The position numbers and the translations under genes were made by a program. The notes below the pieces were generated by a model. The model saw only the letters and a program-made list of their open reading frames with translations, ran no database searches and had not been told where the DNA came from. Positions 21,800 to 30,708 of a stretch of 64,000 bases of DNA are shown piece by piece (within the stretch, counting starts at the first letter, position 1; each line of letters opens with the position of its first letter). The stretch lies in contig NZ_CP017014.1 of the NCBI RefSeq assembly GCF_001767395.1, positions 3,799,012-3,863,011 on the forward strand. The letters are read 5' to 3'. This DNA comes from Rhodococcus sp. WMMA185 (GTDB lineage Bacteria > Actinomycetota > Actinomycetes > Mycobacteriales > Mycobacteriaceae).

Positions 21800-21930
21800 T
21801 TTGGATTTTCGTGGGACTACTGTGTCAAGAGTGACTGGAGTGTGCAACAAGAGACACTCTAACAACATCAGCAACAGAGAGTGCGTATTTGCGAGGTTGC
21901 TCGCACAAGACATCGACTGAGGAGAGTCCC

Positions 21931-23997
21931 TTGCCGCACCGTCGACCGAAGCCTTCGATCGTCCTCGGGGCTGTCACCGCTCTGGCTGTCGCGAGTCCGA
22001 TGGCGGTCTACAGCGGCAACGGGCCCTCCGTCATCAGCTCTACGAGCGAAACCTCTGACACTGTGATTCCCACCGAGATCGCACAGGTGGTCCTGGAGCA
22101 GATCCCCGATGTCGTGATTCCGCTGAAGGAGTTGACCGGGCTGAACTTGCCGGACATCAACATCGGCGACCTGAGGAACCTGGAGATTCCGCCGTCCATC
22201 CGGATTCCGAGCAGTCTGGAACTTCCCGGTGGAGTGCAAATCCCACTGGAGATCCCCGGCCTGGGCGACGTCTCCGACCCGGCAACGCCCCCACCCGCCG
22301 ATCAGGAACCAGGCACAATCGTCAAGGAGGTCTTCCGCGACACTCCCTTCAGCATGGTGGCGCTGACATCCGAAACGGTCGGAGCAGCGGAGTCGAAGGT
22401 CCGGGCGATGAAACCCGACGGAACATGGGGCGAATGGTTCACCCCCGAGATCGCCGATACCGACAGTGCCCGCCTGGAAGCAACAGGCGGAAAGGTCGCA
22501 ACCGAGCCCGTCTACGTCGGGCAGACCAACGCCATCCAGGTCCTGACGCCCACGCCCACGTCCGCCGATGCCGAAGCCGCGCTAGCGAACGCGCACTCGC
22601 ATTCCGCACCCGCGGCACCAGAGGACCCCGCACCCGCGCCCGGAGCATCTGAGGACACCGCACCCTCGGGCACCACGCCTGAGGCTGCTGCCCCTCTCGG
22701 CTACACCCCCGCTTCCGTCAGCAAGCCGCTCCGGCAACAGTCGGCAGATACGGCCGCGGATTGGGTCACCGCAGTGCTCATCTCGCCCGGCAGCAGCGCT
22801 GGTGACAGCTTGCTCACCGGTATCACCAACTCGCTCGGCAGCCTCACTCCCGGTGTCATCAGCCGAGGCCAGTGGGGTGCCGACGAGTCGATGCGCTGCT
22901 CGACCCCGACCTACGACAACTCGCTCGGTGGCGCAGTCGTGCACCACACCGCAGGCACCAACAACTACTCGCCGGCCGAGTCGGCGCAAATCGTCCGCGG
23001 GATCTACGCGTACCACGCACAGACGCTCGGCTGGTGCGACATCGGATACAACGCGCTCGTCGACAGGTACGGACAGATCTTCGAGGGGCGCGCAGGCGGC
23101 CTGGGCCTCCCGGTCCGGGGCGCGCACGCAGGCGGATTCAACGAGAACACCACCGGCGTCGCCATGCTGGGCGATTTCTCCAACGTGGCTCCGCCGCAGG
23201 CCACGATCGACGCGGTCGGCAGGTTCCTGGGCTGGAAGCTCGGCAATGCCGGACTCGACCCCTTCGGGTATACGAGGATGTACTCCGAGGGCACCCAGTT
23301 CACTCCAATTCCGATAGGTCAGCCTATAGATTTGCCGGTGATCTTCGCGCACAGCGATGTCGGTTACACCGTCTGCCCAGGCGCCGTGGGCTACCAGCAC
23401 ATGAACGAGATCCGGCAGATTGCGGCTGCCAACCTCGGCAACGGCAGCTCCATCCTCGCCGCGGGCCCACCCGTGGGCTCCGTGGTGCCCGATGTCGGCT
23501 CGAGTCTGCCGGACGACATCCCTGGACTCGTCACCGAACTGATCCGGTTGAGCGACTCTCCCGTTGTTCAGAAGTGGCTCGCCGAGGGTGGTGAAGCGGG
23601 CAGGCTCGGTCAGGCGATCACCGGACTTCTGCGGGCAAAAGCAGGCAACACGGGCGCGCTGTTCACCAACGGTGCGATCTACACCTCGCCGAACGGTGGT
23701 GCGTGGACCGTCCTCGGGGAGATCTACAACACCTGGAAGGAACTGGGTAGCGATATGAGCGCGCTCGGACTGCCTACCAGCGACGAATACCCGATCCCCG
23801 GAGGTATGCGCAGCGATTTCGAGAACGGTTCGCTGATCTTCAACGAGCTCACCGGCGCCGTGACCGAAGTTCTCGAGACATACAACGACACCTACGAGCA
23901 GGTATACGAGGGGGGCGCCCGGTCGGATGCCTCGGCACCCGTCCCCCCATCGGTGGTCGCTCCATCGGGTTCACCGACACCGGTAGCCCCTGGCTGA
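21931..23997 (+). CDS. N-acetylmuramoyl-L-alanine amidase with LGFP repeats (Rv3811-like)
   Basis: A secreted amidase of about 688 residues. TTG at 21931 has GAGGAGAG just upstream and starts PHRRPKPSIVLGAVTAL; a TTG at 21889 is in frame but lacks a site. The N-terminal half is a signal peptide and Pro/Ala-rich spacer. The PGRP/Amidase_2 domain begins ISRGQWGADESMRC and has zinc-ligand regions AVVHHTAGTNNY and FAHSDVGYTVCPG, with a catalytic Tyr-containing DIGYNALVDRYG. A C-terminal LGFP unit (SALGLPTSDEYPIPGG) follows. It cleaves the MurNAc-L-Ala bond in peptidoglycan. In M. tuberculosis Rv3811 lies near glf, so position supports orthology. Confidence 0.92.
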   Translation: MPHRRPKPSIVLGAVTALAVASPMAVYSGNGPSVISSTSETSDTVIPTEIAQVVLEQIPDVVIPLKELTGLNLPDINIGDLRNLEIPPSIRIPSSLELPGGVQIPLEIPGLGDVSDPATPPPADQEPGTIVKEVFRDTPFSMVALTSETVGAAESKVRAMKPDGTWGEWFTPEIADTDSARLEATGGKVATEPVYVGQTNAIQVLTPTPTSADAEAALANAHSHSAPAAPEDPAPAPGASEDTAPSGTTPEAAAPLGYTPASVSKPLRQQSADTAADWVTAVLISPGSSAGDSLLTGITNSLGSLTPGVISRGQWGADESMRCSTPTYDNSLGGAVVHHTAGTNNYSPAESAQIVRGIYAYHAQTLGWCDIGYNALVDRYGQIFEGRAGGLGLPVRGAHAGGFNENTTGVAMLGDFSNVAPPQATIDAVGRFLGWKLGNAGLDPFGYTRMYSEGTQFTPIPIGQPIDLPVIFAHSDVGYTVCPGAVGYQHMNEIRQIAAANLGNGSSILAAGPPVGSVVPDVGSSLPDDIPGLVTELIRLSDSPVVQKWLAEGGEAGRLGQAITGLLRAKAGNTGALFTNGAIYTSPNGGAWTVLGEIYNTWKELGSDMSALGLPTSDEYPIPGGMRSDFENGSLIFNELTGAVTEVLETYNDTYEQVYEGGARSDASAPVPPSVVAPSGSPTPVAPG

Positions 23998-24020
23998 CCG
24001 ATCGGGTCAACTTCCTCAGG

Positions 24021-24051
24021 GCGCTGGTGGTCTGATCACGACCACCAGCGC
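24021..24051. terminator. Perfect hairpin terminator between convergent amidase and HAD genes
   Basis: GCGCTGGTGGTC (24021-24032) and GACCACCAGCGC (24040-24051) form a 12-bp stem with a 7-nt loop. It overlaps the stop codon of the minus-strand HAD gene and follows the amidase stop by about 25 nt, so it probably serves both directions. There is no U-tract. Confidence 0.75.
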
Positions 24052-24857
24052 TCGAGCACTTTCGCGACTCCGTCATTCCAGTTGGCGGTTGTGACCTCAC
24101 CGGCCGCAGCCTTGGCTTCGAGATGCGCGTTCTCGACGGCGACTGACCAACCGGCGAGGTTCAGCATCGGAATGTCGTTGGGCATGTCGCCGAACGCCAC
24201 GATCTCCGTCGCAGCCACGCCCAGCCGTTCAGCAACGATCGCGAGTCCGGACGCTTTCGTGATCCCCGACGCCGACAACTCGATCAGCCCGTTGTCGGTG
24301 GAGTAGGTGAGGTCGGCCCTCCCGCCGATGTGCGGCTCGAGCGCCTCGACCATCGCCTTACTCGACATCGTCGGAACCCTGATCAGCAACTTTACCGCCG
24401 GCGCGGCCAAGACCTCGTACTCGGATACCACCTCATCGTCCGGGTTGAGCCAGGCATGCACGTAGGCCGGGGATCTGACGAACTGTGGCACTGCGGCGTC
24501 ACTGGCATCGACGCCGACTCGTTCCGCAGCGAACCCGGCGCCCGGGAGCACCTCCAGCGTGATCTCCGACAGCAATGCGAGCGTGTCGACATCGAGAGTC
24601 GCGGCACTGAGTACCTGGTCAGCGTCACTGTCGTAGATGATCGCGCCGTTGGCGCAGACCGCGAGCGGCGCGTGGCCGAGCCCGTCGACGACGGGATGAA
24701 TCCAGCGGGGCGGCCTACCAGTCGCAAGAACGAAAGGCGTCCCAGACGCGACCACCGATGCGACGGCGTCACGCGTACGCGCACTGACTCGTTCGTCGTG
24801 CCCGATCAGGGTGCCGTCGATATCGGAGGCTACAAGGCTGGGTCGATCTTCGATCAC
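24036..24857 (-). CDS. HAD-superfamily phosphatase, Cof type (Rv3813c-like)
   Basis: A 273-residue cytoplasmic HAD hydrolase. Motif I is Asp12-Ile-Asp14-Gly-Thr; motif II is FVLATGRPP; motif III/IV is GDMPNDIPMLNLAG near the C-terminus. The C2 cap lies between motifs II and III, as in Cof/YkrA sugar phosphatases. The substrate is not predictable. It occupies the place of Rv3813c, just upstream of the acyltransferase genes but transcribed separately. Confidence 0.88.
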   Translation of the reverse strand: MIEDRPSLVASDIDGTLIGHDERVSARTRDAVASVVASGTPFVLATGRPPRWIHPVVDGLGHAPLAVCANGAIIYDSDADQVLSAATLDVDTLALLSEITLEVLPGAGFAAERVGVDASDAAVPQFVRSPAYVHAWLNPDDEVVSEYEVLAAPAVKLLIRVPTMSSKAMVEALEPHIGGRADLTYSTDNGLIELSASGITKASGLAIVAERLGVAATEIVAFGDMPNDIPMLNLAGWSVAVENAHLEAKAAAGEVTTANWNDGVAKVLERWWS

Positions 24858-24902
24858 TTAGTAATTCTGCATGCAAGAGTTGCCTATGCGCTGGACAACT
24901 GA

Positions 24903-25640
24903 CTATGAAGTCCGTCGCTTCTCGGCTTCTCGACGATCCATTTCCGCGGCCTCCGAGAGCGTGGGGGCGGTACCACCGAGGCGCCGCGGCACCCAGGGCG
25001 CCCCGACTGGATGGTCGAAATCGTCCTGCACCCGATTCAGGATCGCGATCATCTCGGTGCGCAAGACCTCCGTGAGAGCGGCTGCCGGCTCCGCTGGTTG
25101 TATTGGCTTACCGACCTCCACAGCCACCGGAAAATGATGCCGCCCAAGGTGTCTGGGTTGTCCCTTGGTCGAAATTCGCTGAGCGCCCCACACGATGACG
25201 GGCACGATCGGCACTCCGGCGTCGATCGCCATGCGAGCCGCACCCGACTTGAATTCCTTGATCTCGAAACTGCGGCTGATCGTGGCTTCGGGATACACGG
25301 TGACCAATTCGCCACCCTGAAGTCGTTTCACCGCTTCGAAGTAGGCGCCGACGCCCGCCGTCCGATCGACCGGAATGACGCCACACCCACGCATCAGGAA
25401 CCCCAGAACCTTGTTGTTCGCGAGTTCGGCCTTCGCCATGATCCGCATTTTGCGCCCCACGGCGCCAACCGCCAGCCCTACCTGGATGAAATCCAGGTAG
25501 CCGGTGTGGTTGACGGCGAGAACCGCCCCACCATCAGCCGGAATATTCTCGAGACCCGCCCGGGTCGTTTTCACACCTTGGAACCGCGACAACGCCTTGG
25601 CCGTCAACTCGACGGCTGTGTAGACGGGCTCGGCAGCCAC
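24903..25640 (-). CDS. PlsC-type lysophospholipid acyltransferase
   Basis: A 245-residue acyltransferase starting at GTG 25640, one base after the stop of the upstream paralogue. The longer upstream frame overlaps that paralogue and is not used. Motif I NHTGYLDF (NHX4D), the GVIPVDRTAG block and motif III YPEATISRSFEIKEFKSGAARMA are clear. It probably acylates lysophosphatidate or a related glycerolipid or glycolipid at the membrane. M. tuberculosis has three such tandem genes (Rv3814c-Rv3816c); two are present here. Confidence 0.88.
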   Translation of the reverse strand: MAAEPVYTAVELTAKALSRFQGVKTTRAGLENIPADGGAVLAVNHTGYLDFIQVGLAVGAVGRKMRIMAKAELANNKVLGFLMRGCGVIPVDRTAGVGAYFEAVKRLQGGELVTVYPEATISRSFEIKEFKSGAARMAIDAGVPIVPVIVWGAQRISTKGQPRHLGRHHFPVAVEVGKPIQPAEPAAALTEVLRTEMIAILNRVQDDFDHPVGAPWVPRRLGGTAPTLSEAAEMDRREAEKRRTS

Positions 25641-25641
25641 G

Positions 25642-26436
25642 TCAGTGTCCAGTCTCCCGAGACCGCCGAGCGCGGGCCTTCGCTTCGGATTCCTCCAAGT
25701 CCATCCGGTTCGCTTCCTCGAGCGTGGGTGCACTGCCACCGAGTCGTGCGGGCACCCAGTACGCCCCGGCCGGATGGTCGTAGTCCCGTTGAAGGTCGGC
25801 AAGCATCACTTCCATGGTGGTGTGCACCTTGTCCGTCAACTCGGATGCGGGCTCGAACGGCGCTATCGGCTCACCGACGGCGATCGAAATGGGCGTGTTC
25901 GTGCGGCCGAGCCGCTTCGGGAATCCCTTCGTCCATACCCGCTGCGCGCCCCAGATGACGATCGGGATGATGGGGACGTCGGCTTCGATCGCCATTCGAG
26001 CCGCACCCGATTTGAAAGCCTTGATCTCGAAACTCCGGCTGATCGTGGCCTCCGGGTAGACCCCCACCAGTTCGCCGCGGCGCAAGCGGTCGACGGCCGC
26101 ACGATACGAATCGGAACCCGCCGCCCGATCTACCGGAATGTGTTTGAGGGCTCGCATGATCGGGCCGGACACCTTGTTGTCGAACACTTCCTTCTTCGCC
26201 ATGAAGCGGATATACCGCTTGACTCTGCGCGCCGGAAGTCCCGCGTAGGTGAAGTCCATGTAGCCGGTGTGATTGATCGCGATCACTGCCCCACCGGTCG
26301 CAGGAATGTGCCGATCACCCTTGACCGTGAACTTCAGCCCCTCGAAGGCGAATACGGTGCGGGCGATGCCGATGATCGTACGGTAAACGGGTTCCACAAT
26401 CGGTAGCGTAGTCCGGTCTCCGCGATCCTCACTCAC
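25642..26436 (-). CDS. PlsC-type lysophospholipid acyltransferase
   Basis: A 264-residue paralogue of the following gene, with motif I NHTGYMDF, HIPVDRAAGSDSYRAA, and YPEATISRSFEIKAFKSGAARMA. It starts MSEDRGDRTTLPIVEP at ATG 26436. The downstream paralogue begins one base after its stop, so the pair is translationally coupled. Both end in a similar GAYWVPARLGGSAPTLEEA tail, indicating a tandem duplication. The exact acyl acceptor is unknown. Confidence 0.88.
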   Translation of the reverse strand: MSEDRGDRTTLPIVEPVYRTIIGIARTVFAFEGLKFTVKGDRHIPATGGAVIAINHTGYMDFTYAGLPARRVKRYIRFMAKKEVFDNKVSGPIMRALKHIPVDRAAGSDSYRAAVDRLRRGELVGVYPEATISRSFEIKAFKSGAARMAIEADVPIIPIVIWGAQRVWTKGFPKRLGRTNTPISIAVGEPIAPFEPASELTDKVHTTMEVMLADLQRDYDHPAGAYWVPARLGGSAPTLEEANRMDLEESEAKARARRSRETGH

Positions 26437-26479
26437 CGCCGGGGAAAGCGAACGGTAGGACGTCCAGTAAGAACCGCCC

Positions 26480-26520
26480 GATGTCGCATCGGTTCAATCT
26501 GACTGCACCGATGTGACATC
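26480..26520 (-). terminator. Hairpin terminator downstream of bfr
   Basis: GATGTCGCATCGGT (26480-26493) pairs with ACCGATGTGACATC (26507-26520) with one wobble-type mismatch and a 13-nt loop. It lies 34 nt beyond the bfr stop and upstream of the acyltransferase start, so it most likely ends the bfd-bfr transcript. Confidence 0.6.
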
Positions 26521-26553
26521 AGGCGCGTCTGCGTGCCGTTCGGAAGGTCGGTG

Positions 26554-27039
26554 CTATCCGACGGTAGGTGGCTCTTCGACAAGCTGGGCCATGTAGAGCT
26601 GGTCACCCATCTTGTCGAGCAGTTCGATCTGGGTCTCTAGATAGTCGATGTGCTCCTCTTCCTCTGCGAGGATCTGCTCGAGCAACTTCGCGGACGTGGC
26701 GTCGCCCTTGGCCCGGCACATCTGTATTCCAGGGCGAAGGCGTTCGACTACTTCGATCTCGATCGACAGGTCGGAGTGAAACTGCTCGCGCAAATCTTGA
26801 CCGATACGCAGAGGAAGCAGCTTCTGGTAATTCGGTAGGGCCTCGAGAAGAAGGATGCGGTCGGTGAGGATCTCGGCATGAACCATCTCTTCGATCGATT
26901 CGGCGCGAGTCTTGGCCGCCAATTTGGTGAATCCCCAGTCGGCCTGCATCTTCGAGTGCAGAAAGTACTGATTGATCGCGGTCAGCTCACTGGTCAGCTG
27001 TTCGTTGAGTAGAGCGATAACCTCGTCGTCGCCACGCAT
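26554..27039 (-). CDS. bfr: Bacterioferritin (haem-binding ferritin)
   Basis: A 161-residue bacterioferritin beginning MRGDDEVIALLNEQL at ATG 27039, with a GGAGG site 5 nt upstream; the longer frame has no site. The ferroxidase ligands fit Glu18, Glu51 and His54, and the haem ligand Met52 is conserved, so this is a BfrA-type 24-mer storing iron as ferric mineral in the cytoplasm. The C-terminal helix has EILAEEEEHIDYLETQ-type ligands. It follows bfd, whose product releases the stored iron, and two candidate IdeR boxes lie upstream of bfd. Confidence 0.95.
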   Translation of the reverse strand: MRGDDEVIALLNEQLTSELTAINQYFLHSKMQADWGFTKLAAKTRAESIEEMVHAEILTDRILLLEALPNYQKLLPLRIGQDLREQFHSDLSIEIEVVERLRPGIQMCRAKGDATSAKLLEQILAEEEEHIDYLETQIELLDKMGDQLYMAQLVEEPPTVG

Positions 27040-27117
27040 AACAACCTCCGGTCGTCGGACTGATACGACCGTAGCAGCGTTCACCCACGATCCATAGAAG
27101 ATCGAGGCTTGTAGTTG

Positions 27118-27300
27118 TCAGGCTGCCTCGCGCTTACCCACAGCGTGTGCGCACAGCAGCTCATCGAGGCGGTTGACGCAGGTACCACACCCCCAACCAG
27201 CTCCGCACCGCTCACCGATCGCATCAGCAGTGTCCGCACCGTCGTCCAGGTGTTCCTGAACCTCTTCTTCGGTAACGGCCTTACAGATGCAGACGAACAT
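27118..27300 (-). CDS. bfd: Bacterioferritin-associated ferredoxin
   Basis: A 60-residue [2Fe-2S] protein starting MFVCICKAVTEEEV at ATG 27300, with GAGGAG upstream. The cluster cysteines are Cys4, Cys6, Cys38 and Cys41, in the CxC...CxxC spacing of the BFD-like domain; Cys32 is extra. Bfd donates electrons to bacterioferritin so that stored iron is released. It lies 78 nt upstream of the bfr start on the same strand, forming a two-gene iron storage and release unit. Confidence 0.93.
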   Translation of the reverse strand: MFVCICKAVTEEEVQEHLDDGADTADAIGERCGAGWGCGTCVNRLDELLCAHAVGKREAA

Positions 27301-27326
27301 GCCGAGCTCCTCACGAACCAAACTGG

Positions 27327-27345
27327 TTAGGTAAGGGTTACATTA
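27327..27345. promoter_or_regulatory. Candidate IdeR/DtxR iron box upstream of bfd-bfr
   Basis: TTAGGTAAGGGTTACATTA matches 14 of 19 positions of the IdeR consensus TTAGGTTAGGCTAACCTAA by eye. It lies 27-45 nt upstream of the bfd start. In mycobacteria IdeR with iron activates ferritin genes and represses uptake genes, so activation is plausible here. Confidence 0.55.
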
Positions 27346-27359
27346 TTCCGGCGTTCACG

Positions 27360-27378
27360 CAAGGGTAGCCTTGCCAAA
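27360..27378. promoter_or_regulatory. Possible second IdeR box upstream of bfd-bfr
   Basis: This 19-mer (CAAGGGTAGCCTTGCCAAA) matches about 13 of 19 positions of the IdeR consensus in its reverse orientation and is 33 nt from the first candidate. Tandem boxes are typical of IdeR-activated ferritin promoters, but the match is weak. It also lies just downstream of the serS stop. Confidence 0.3.
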
Positions 27379-27390
27379 AATCCGGACAGG

Positions 27391-28647
27391 TTACGGCTTC
27401 AGTAGATCTGTACCGACAAAGGGCACCAGAGCCTGTGGAACCCTGACAGTGCCATCGGACTGCTGATGGTTCTCGAGGATCGCAACGATCCACCGCGTCG
27501 TCGCCAGGGTCCCGTTCAGGGTGGCCGCGATCTGCGGCTTTCCGTTCTCGTCGCGATAGCGCACACCGAGGCGACGCGCCTGGAACGTTGTGCAATTCGA
27601 TGTCGAAGTGAGCTCGCGGTACGCCTGCTGAGTGGGCACCCAGGCCTCGCAGTCGAACTTGCGGGCCGCCGACGATCCGAGGTCGCCACCTGCGACGTCG
27701 ATCACACGGTAGGGGACGTCGATGGCAGCGAGCATGTCCCGCTCCCATGACAGCAACCGCTGGTGCTCTGCGTCCGCGTCTTCGGGCTTGCAGTAGGTGA
27801 ACATCTCCACCTTGTCGAACTGATGGACGCGAATGATGCCGCGGGTGTCCTTGCCGTAGCTGCCGGCCTCCCGGCGAAAGCAGGTCGACCAACCGGCGTA
27901 GCGCTTCGGCCCGTCGGTGAGGTCCAAGATCTCGCCCGAGTGATAGCCGGCCAGCGGGACCTCGGAGGTGCCGACGAGATACAGGTCGTCGTCGGCGAGG
28001 TGATAGATCTCGTCGGAATGGGCGCCGAGGAACCCGGTACCGGCCATGATCTCGGGACGCACAAGCACGGGCGGGATCATCATCTGGAACCCGTTGGCCA
28101 TCGCCTTCTGCGCAGCGAGCTGCAGCATTCCCAGCTGCAACATCGCGCCGAAGCCGGTGAGGAAGTAGAACCGGGCGCCGGAGACCTTCGCGCCGCGCTC
28201 CATGTCGATCAGGCCCAGCGACTCGCCCAGCTCGAGGTGGTCCTTGGGCTCGAAGTCGAAAGTCGGGATCTCGCCGACGGTCTCGAGCGTTATGAAGTCG
28301 TCCTCGCCGCCGGCCGGGGCGCCGTCCTGGACGATATTCGAGATCGCCCTGTGCGCGGCATCGAGCGCGGCCTGCGCCTCGTGCTGCTGAACCTCAGCCT
28401 GCTTTACCTTTGCCGCGAGTTCCTTGGACCCCTCGAGCAGCGCGGGGCGTTCCTCGGGGGATGCCTGGCCCACCTTCCTGCCGAACGCCTTCTGCTCGGC
28501 ACGCAGGTTGTCACCGGCCAGAACCGCGGCACGACGGGCGGCGTCCGCCTCGAGCAACGAATCGACCAGGGCGGGGTCTTCGCCTCGGGTGCGCTGCGAC
28601 TCGCGGACGGCGTCGGGATTCTCGCGGAGGAACTTCAGGTCAATCAC
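27391..28647 (-). CDS. serS: Seryl-tRNA synthetase
   Basis: A class II synthetase of 418 residues charging tRNA-Ser. GTG at 28647 gives the family start [21 protein letters not shown] at 28659 adds four residues and is possible. The N-terminal coiled-coil arm spans about 30-105. Class II motifs are visible: [15 protein letters not shown] and [26 protein letters not shown], then [14 protein letters not shown] and motif 3 [19 protein letters not shown]. It is the Rv3834c equivalent by neighbourhood, divergent from the septum-formation gene. Confidence 0.97.
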   Translation of the reverse strand: MIDLKFLRENPDAVRESQRTRGEDPALVDSLLEADAARRAAVLAGDNLRAEQKAFGRKVGQASPEERPALLEGSKELAAKVKQAEVQQHEAQAALDAAHRAISNIVQDGAPAGGEDDFITLETVGEIPTFDFEPKDHLELGESLGLIDMERGAKVSGARFYFLTGFGAMLQLGMLQLAAQKAMANGFQMMIPPVLVRPEIMAGTGFLGAHSDEIYHLADDDLYLVGTSEVPLAGYHSGEILDLTDGPKRYAGWSTCFRREAGSYGKDTRGIIRVHQFDKVEMFTYCKPEDADAEHQRLLSWERDMLAAIDVPYRVIDVAGGDLGSSAARKFDCEAWVPTQQAYRELTSTSNCTTFQARRLGVRYRDENGKPQIAATLNGTLATTRWIVAILENHQQSDGTVRVPQALVPFVGTDLLKP

Positions 28648-28802
28648 GGTGTCAGACACTACCGGGCGCCCCCGCGAACCTCATTCCGGTTTCGGTCCGG
28701 AGCAAGCTCGGGAGGTCGTCACCCATGGTGATCGACGTTACGCAGGGTTGATGCCGATCGCGGCTGTTGTTCTGTGTGCCCGAACGGGCATTATGGATAC
28801 CG

Positions 28803-29897
28803 ATGTCCCCAGATCAGTCGAACGGCGCCGAAGCGCAGCCGAAGCCCAAGCGACCGCGGAAGACTCCTCCGCGCATGTCCGCGACCATGACCCGTCGCGC
28901 TCTCGCAGCCGTCGCGGGTGGTGCCGTGATCGCCGCGGTTGCCACCATAGCGATCGCGGATGGCTTCAACCGCAGCGAGAATCTACCCGTAATTTCCAGC
29001 GGTTCCGGGTTGCAAGCAACCAAGGTGGAGGATGTCGCCTTCGCTTCGGCCACCGCAGGCGACTGCCTCGACTGGACATCGGCGGGGTCTCGAGGGGACC
29101 GAACTGATGTCACGAAAGTCGACTGCTCGGAGGAACACCGCTTCGAGGTGACTTCGGCATTGGATCTCAGCGTGTACCCGGGTGCCGAATTCGGGCCGGG
29201 GTCGCGGTACCCCGGCGCGCTGCGCTTCGCCTCGCTCAGGGACGAACACTGCGTGCCTTCCGTCGGCAACTACCTCGGCGCCAAGTTCGATCCGGAAGGC
29301 AAGTTCAGCGTAGGCCTCATGTTCCCGAGCGAGAGCGGTTGGGCGGCCGGTGAGCGCACGTTGCGCTGCGGTCTTCAGTTCTCGAGCACCGCAGGCACGC
29401 TGCTTCCGTTCACGGGGAGGGTGGAAGATCAGGATCAATCCAATATCTGGGATCCCGGTTCGTGCATCGGAATCAACCAGGGCGTACCCAGCGATCCCGT
29501 CGACTGCGCACAGCCTCACGCCTTCGAGGTCATCTCCGTCGTCGACCTCGCAACACGGTTCCCCGGTCCGATGCCGTCCGTCGAAGACCAGGACGAATAC
29601 CTCGAGGACGTGTGCACGCAGGCATCCAACGAATATCTCGGATCTGCGGACGCCCTGCGAGACAAGACGCTCACGCTGTTCTGGGACAACCTCGACCTCG
29701 ACAGTTGGCTCGCGGGCTCGAGGCGGATCAATTGTTCGATCGGCAAGGAGACCGAGACGGGCTTCGCGACCGTCACGGGTTCGGCGAAGGGCGACATTCT
29801 CATCGACGGCACGGCACCTGTAAAACCGCCGCCGATCGGAGAGGGTAGATCCACTCCGACCCCGCTTCCCGGCGCTGCACCCCTGCCGGGGGCATGA
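28803..29897 (+). CDS. Membrane-anchored septum-formation-family protein (Rv3835-like)
   Basis: A 364-residue protein with a Pro/Lys-rich cytosolic start, one membrane helix (about 30-52, ALAAVAGGAVIAAVATIAI) and an external region. That region has repeated Cys-containing units: GDCLDWTS...VDCSEEHRFEV and GSCIGINQ...VDCAQPHAFEV. These two repeats match the Septum_form domain pattern. The C-terminus is Pro-rich. The start is ATG 28803 (MSPDQSNG). Function is not established; position fits Rv3835 between serS and the zincin Rv3836. Confidence 0.8.
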   Translation: MSPDQSNGAEAQPKPKRPRKTPPRMSATMTRRALAAVAGGAVIAAVATIAIADGFNRSENLPVISSGSGLQATKVEDVAFASATAGDCLDWTSAGSRGDRTDVTKVDCSEEHRFEVTSALDLSVYPGAEFGPGSRYPGALRFASLRDEHCVPSVGNYLGAKFDPEGKFSVGLMFPSESGWAAGERTLRCGLQFSSTAGTLLPFTGRVEDQDQSNIWDPGSCIGINQGVPSDPVDCAQPHAFEVISVVDLATRFPGPMPSVEDQDEYLEDVCTQASNEYLGSADALRDKTLTLFWDNLDLDSWLAGSRRINCSIGKETETGFATVTGSAKGDILIDGTAPVKPPPIGEGRSTPTPLPGAAPLPGA

Positions 29898-29898
29898 C

Positions 29899-30249
29899 GT
29901 GCCGGTCACCATGACGCCAGCCCGATTCGAGGAATTGGTTTCCGACGCGCTCGACCTGATTCCGCCCGCACTCGCAGCCGCGATCGACAATGTCGTCGTT
30001 CTCGTCGACGACCGCAATGAAGAAGACCCCCACCTACTCGGTCTCTATCACGGGATAGCACTGACCGAGAGGGACAGTCACTACGGCGGATCGCTACCCG
30101 ATACGATCACCGTCTACCGCGGCGCCCTTCTCGATATCTGCAGCTCGGAGGAGGAGGTCGTGCACGAGGTGGCGGTGACCGTGATTCACGAGGTTGCACA
30201 CTACTTCGGGATAGAAGAAGATCGCTTGCACGAGCTCGGCTGGGGATGA
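29899..30249 (+). CDS. Metallopeptidase-like zincin (Rv3836-like, PF06262 type)
   Basis: A 116-residue protein with the zinc motif HEVAH in VTVIHEVAHYFGIEEDRLHELGWG at its C-terminal end, the hallmark of the small 'possibl zinc metallo-peptidase' family. GTG at 29899 lies 1 nt after the upstream stop; ATG at 29911 (MTPARFEEL) is the alternative start. Translational coupling to the septum-formation protein is likely. No substrate is known. Confidence 0.88.
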   Translation: MPVTMTPARFEELVSDALDLIPPALAAAIDNVVVLVDDRNEEDPHLLGLYHGIALTERDSHYGGSLPDTITVYRGALLDICSSEEEVVHEVAVTVIHEVAHYFGIEEDRLHELGWG

Positions 30250-30368
30250 GGGGGATCGGGGGAACCGAAGAGCGAGTCGCAGCGTCCAAGTTGCAGAGGT
30301 ATCAAGCTAGTTTTTTGTCGGGGGGCGAGAACCTTCCGGCTGTCTAGGTCAAGGAGGAGTTCGAAGCA

Positions 30369-30674
30369 ATGCCAGCCCTGCAGGTCGCACCAGAAGCTCT
30401 GATCGCCGCCGCCGCGGAACTCGACGCGCTGGCCATACGCCTCGAAGCATCGGTTGCTCTCAACTCCGCGGCCATCCGTGTGCTCCCCTCCGGGAGCGAC
30501 GAAGTATCCCGATACGCGGCCCAATACTTCAACACCGTCTCCGGATCGTTCAGTCCCGCTGTGGCACAGGCTATTCGCGAGATGCACGAGACCGCGAACA
30601 CACTCCGCGCACAGGCCGCGGTGTACTCCTCGGAAGACCTCGCGCTCGGGGCAGCTCTCGAGTCGACCATGTGA
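30369..30674 (+). CDS. PE-family protein (type VII secretion substrate)
   Basis: A 101-residue helical protein starting MPALQVAPEALIAAAAEL, with Pro8-Glu9 exactly where PE proteins carry their name motif. The export signal YxxxD is Tyr86-SSE-Asp90 near the C-terminus. AAGGAGG-type site (aaggaggag) 9-14 nt upstream. No PGRS or other C-terminal extension is present. It should form a helical-bundle heterodimer with the PPE protein encoded 34 nt downstream, recognised by the EspG chaperone encoded next. Confidence 0.85.
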   Translation: MPALQVAPEALIAAAAELDALAIRLEASVALNSAAIRVLPSGSDEVSRYAAQYFNTVSGSFSPAVAQAIREMHETANTLRAQAAVYSSEDLALGAALESTM

Positions 30675-30708
30675 CCACCAGCGCCTCGAGACCACAAGGA
30701 GATCAGAC

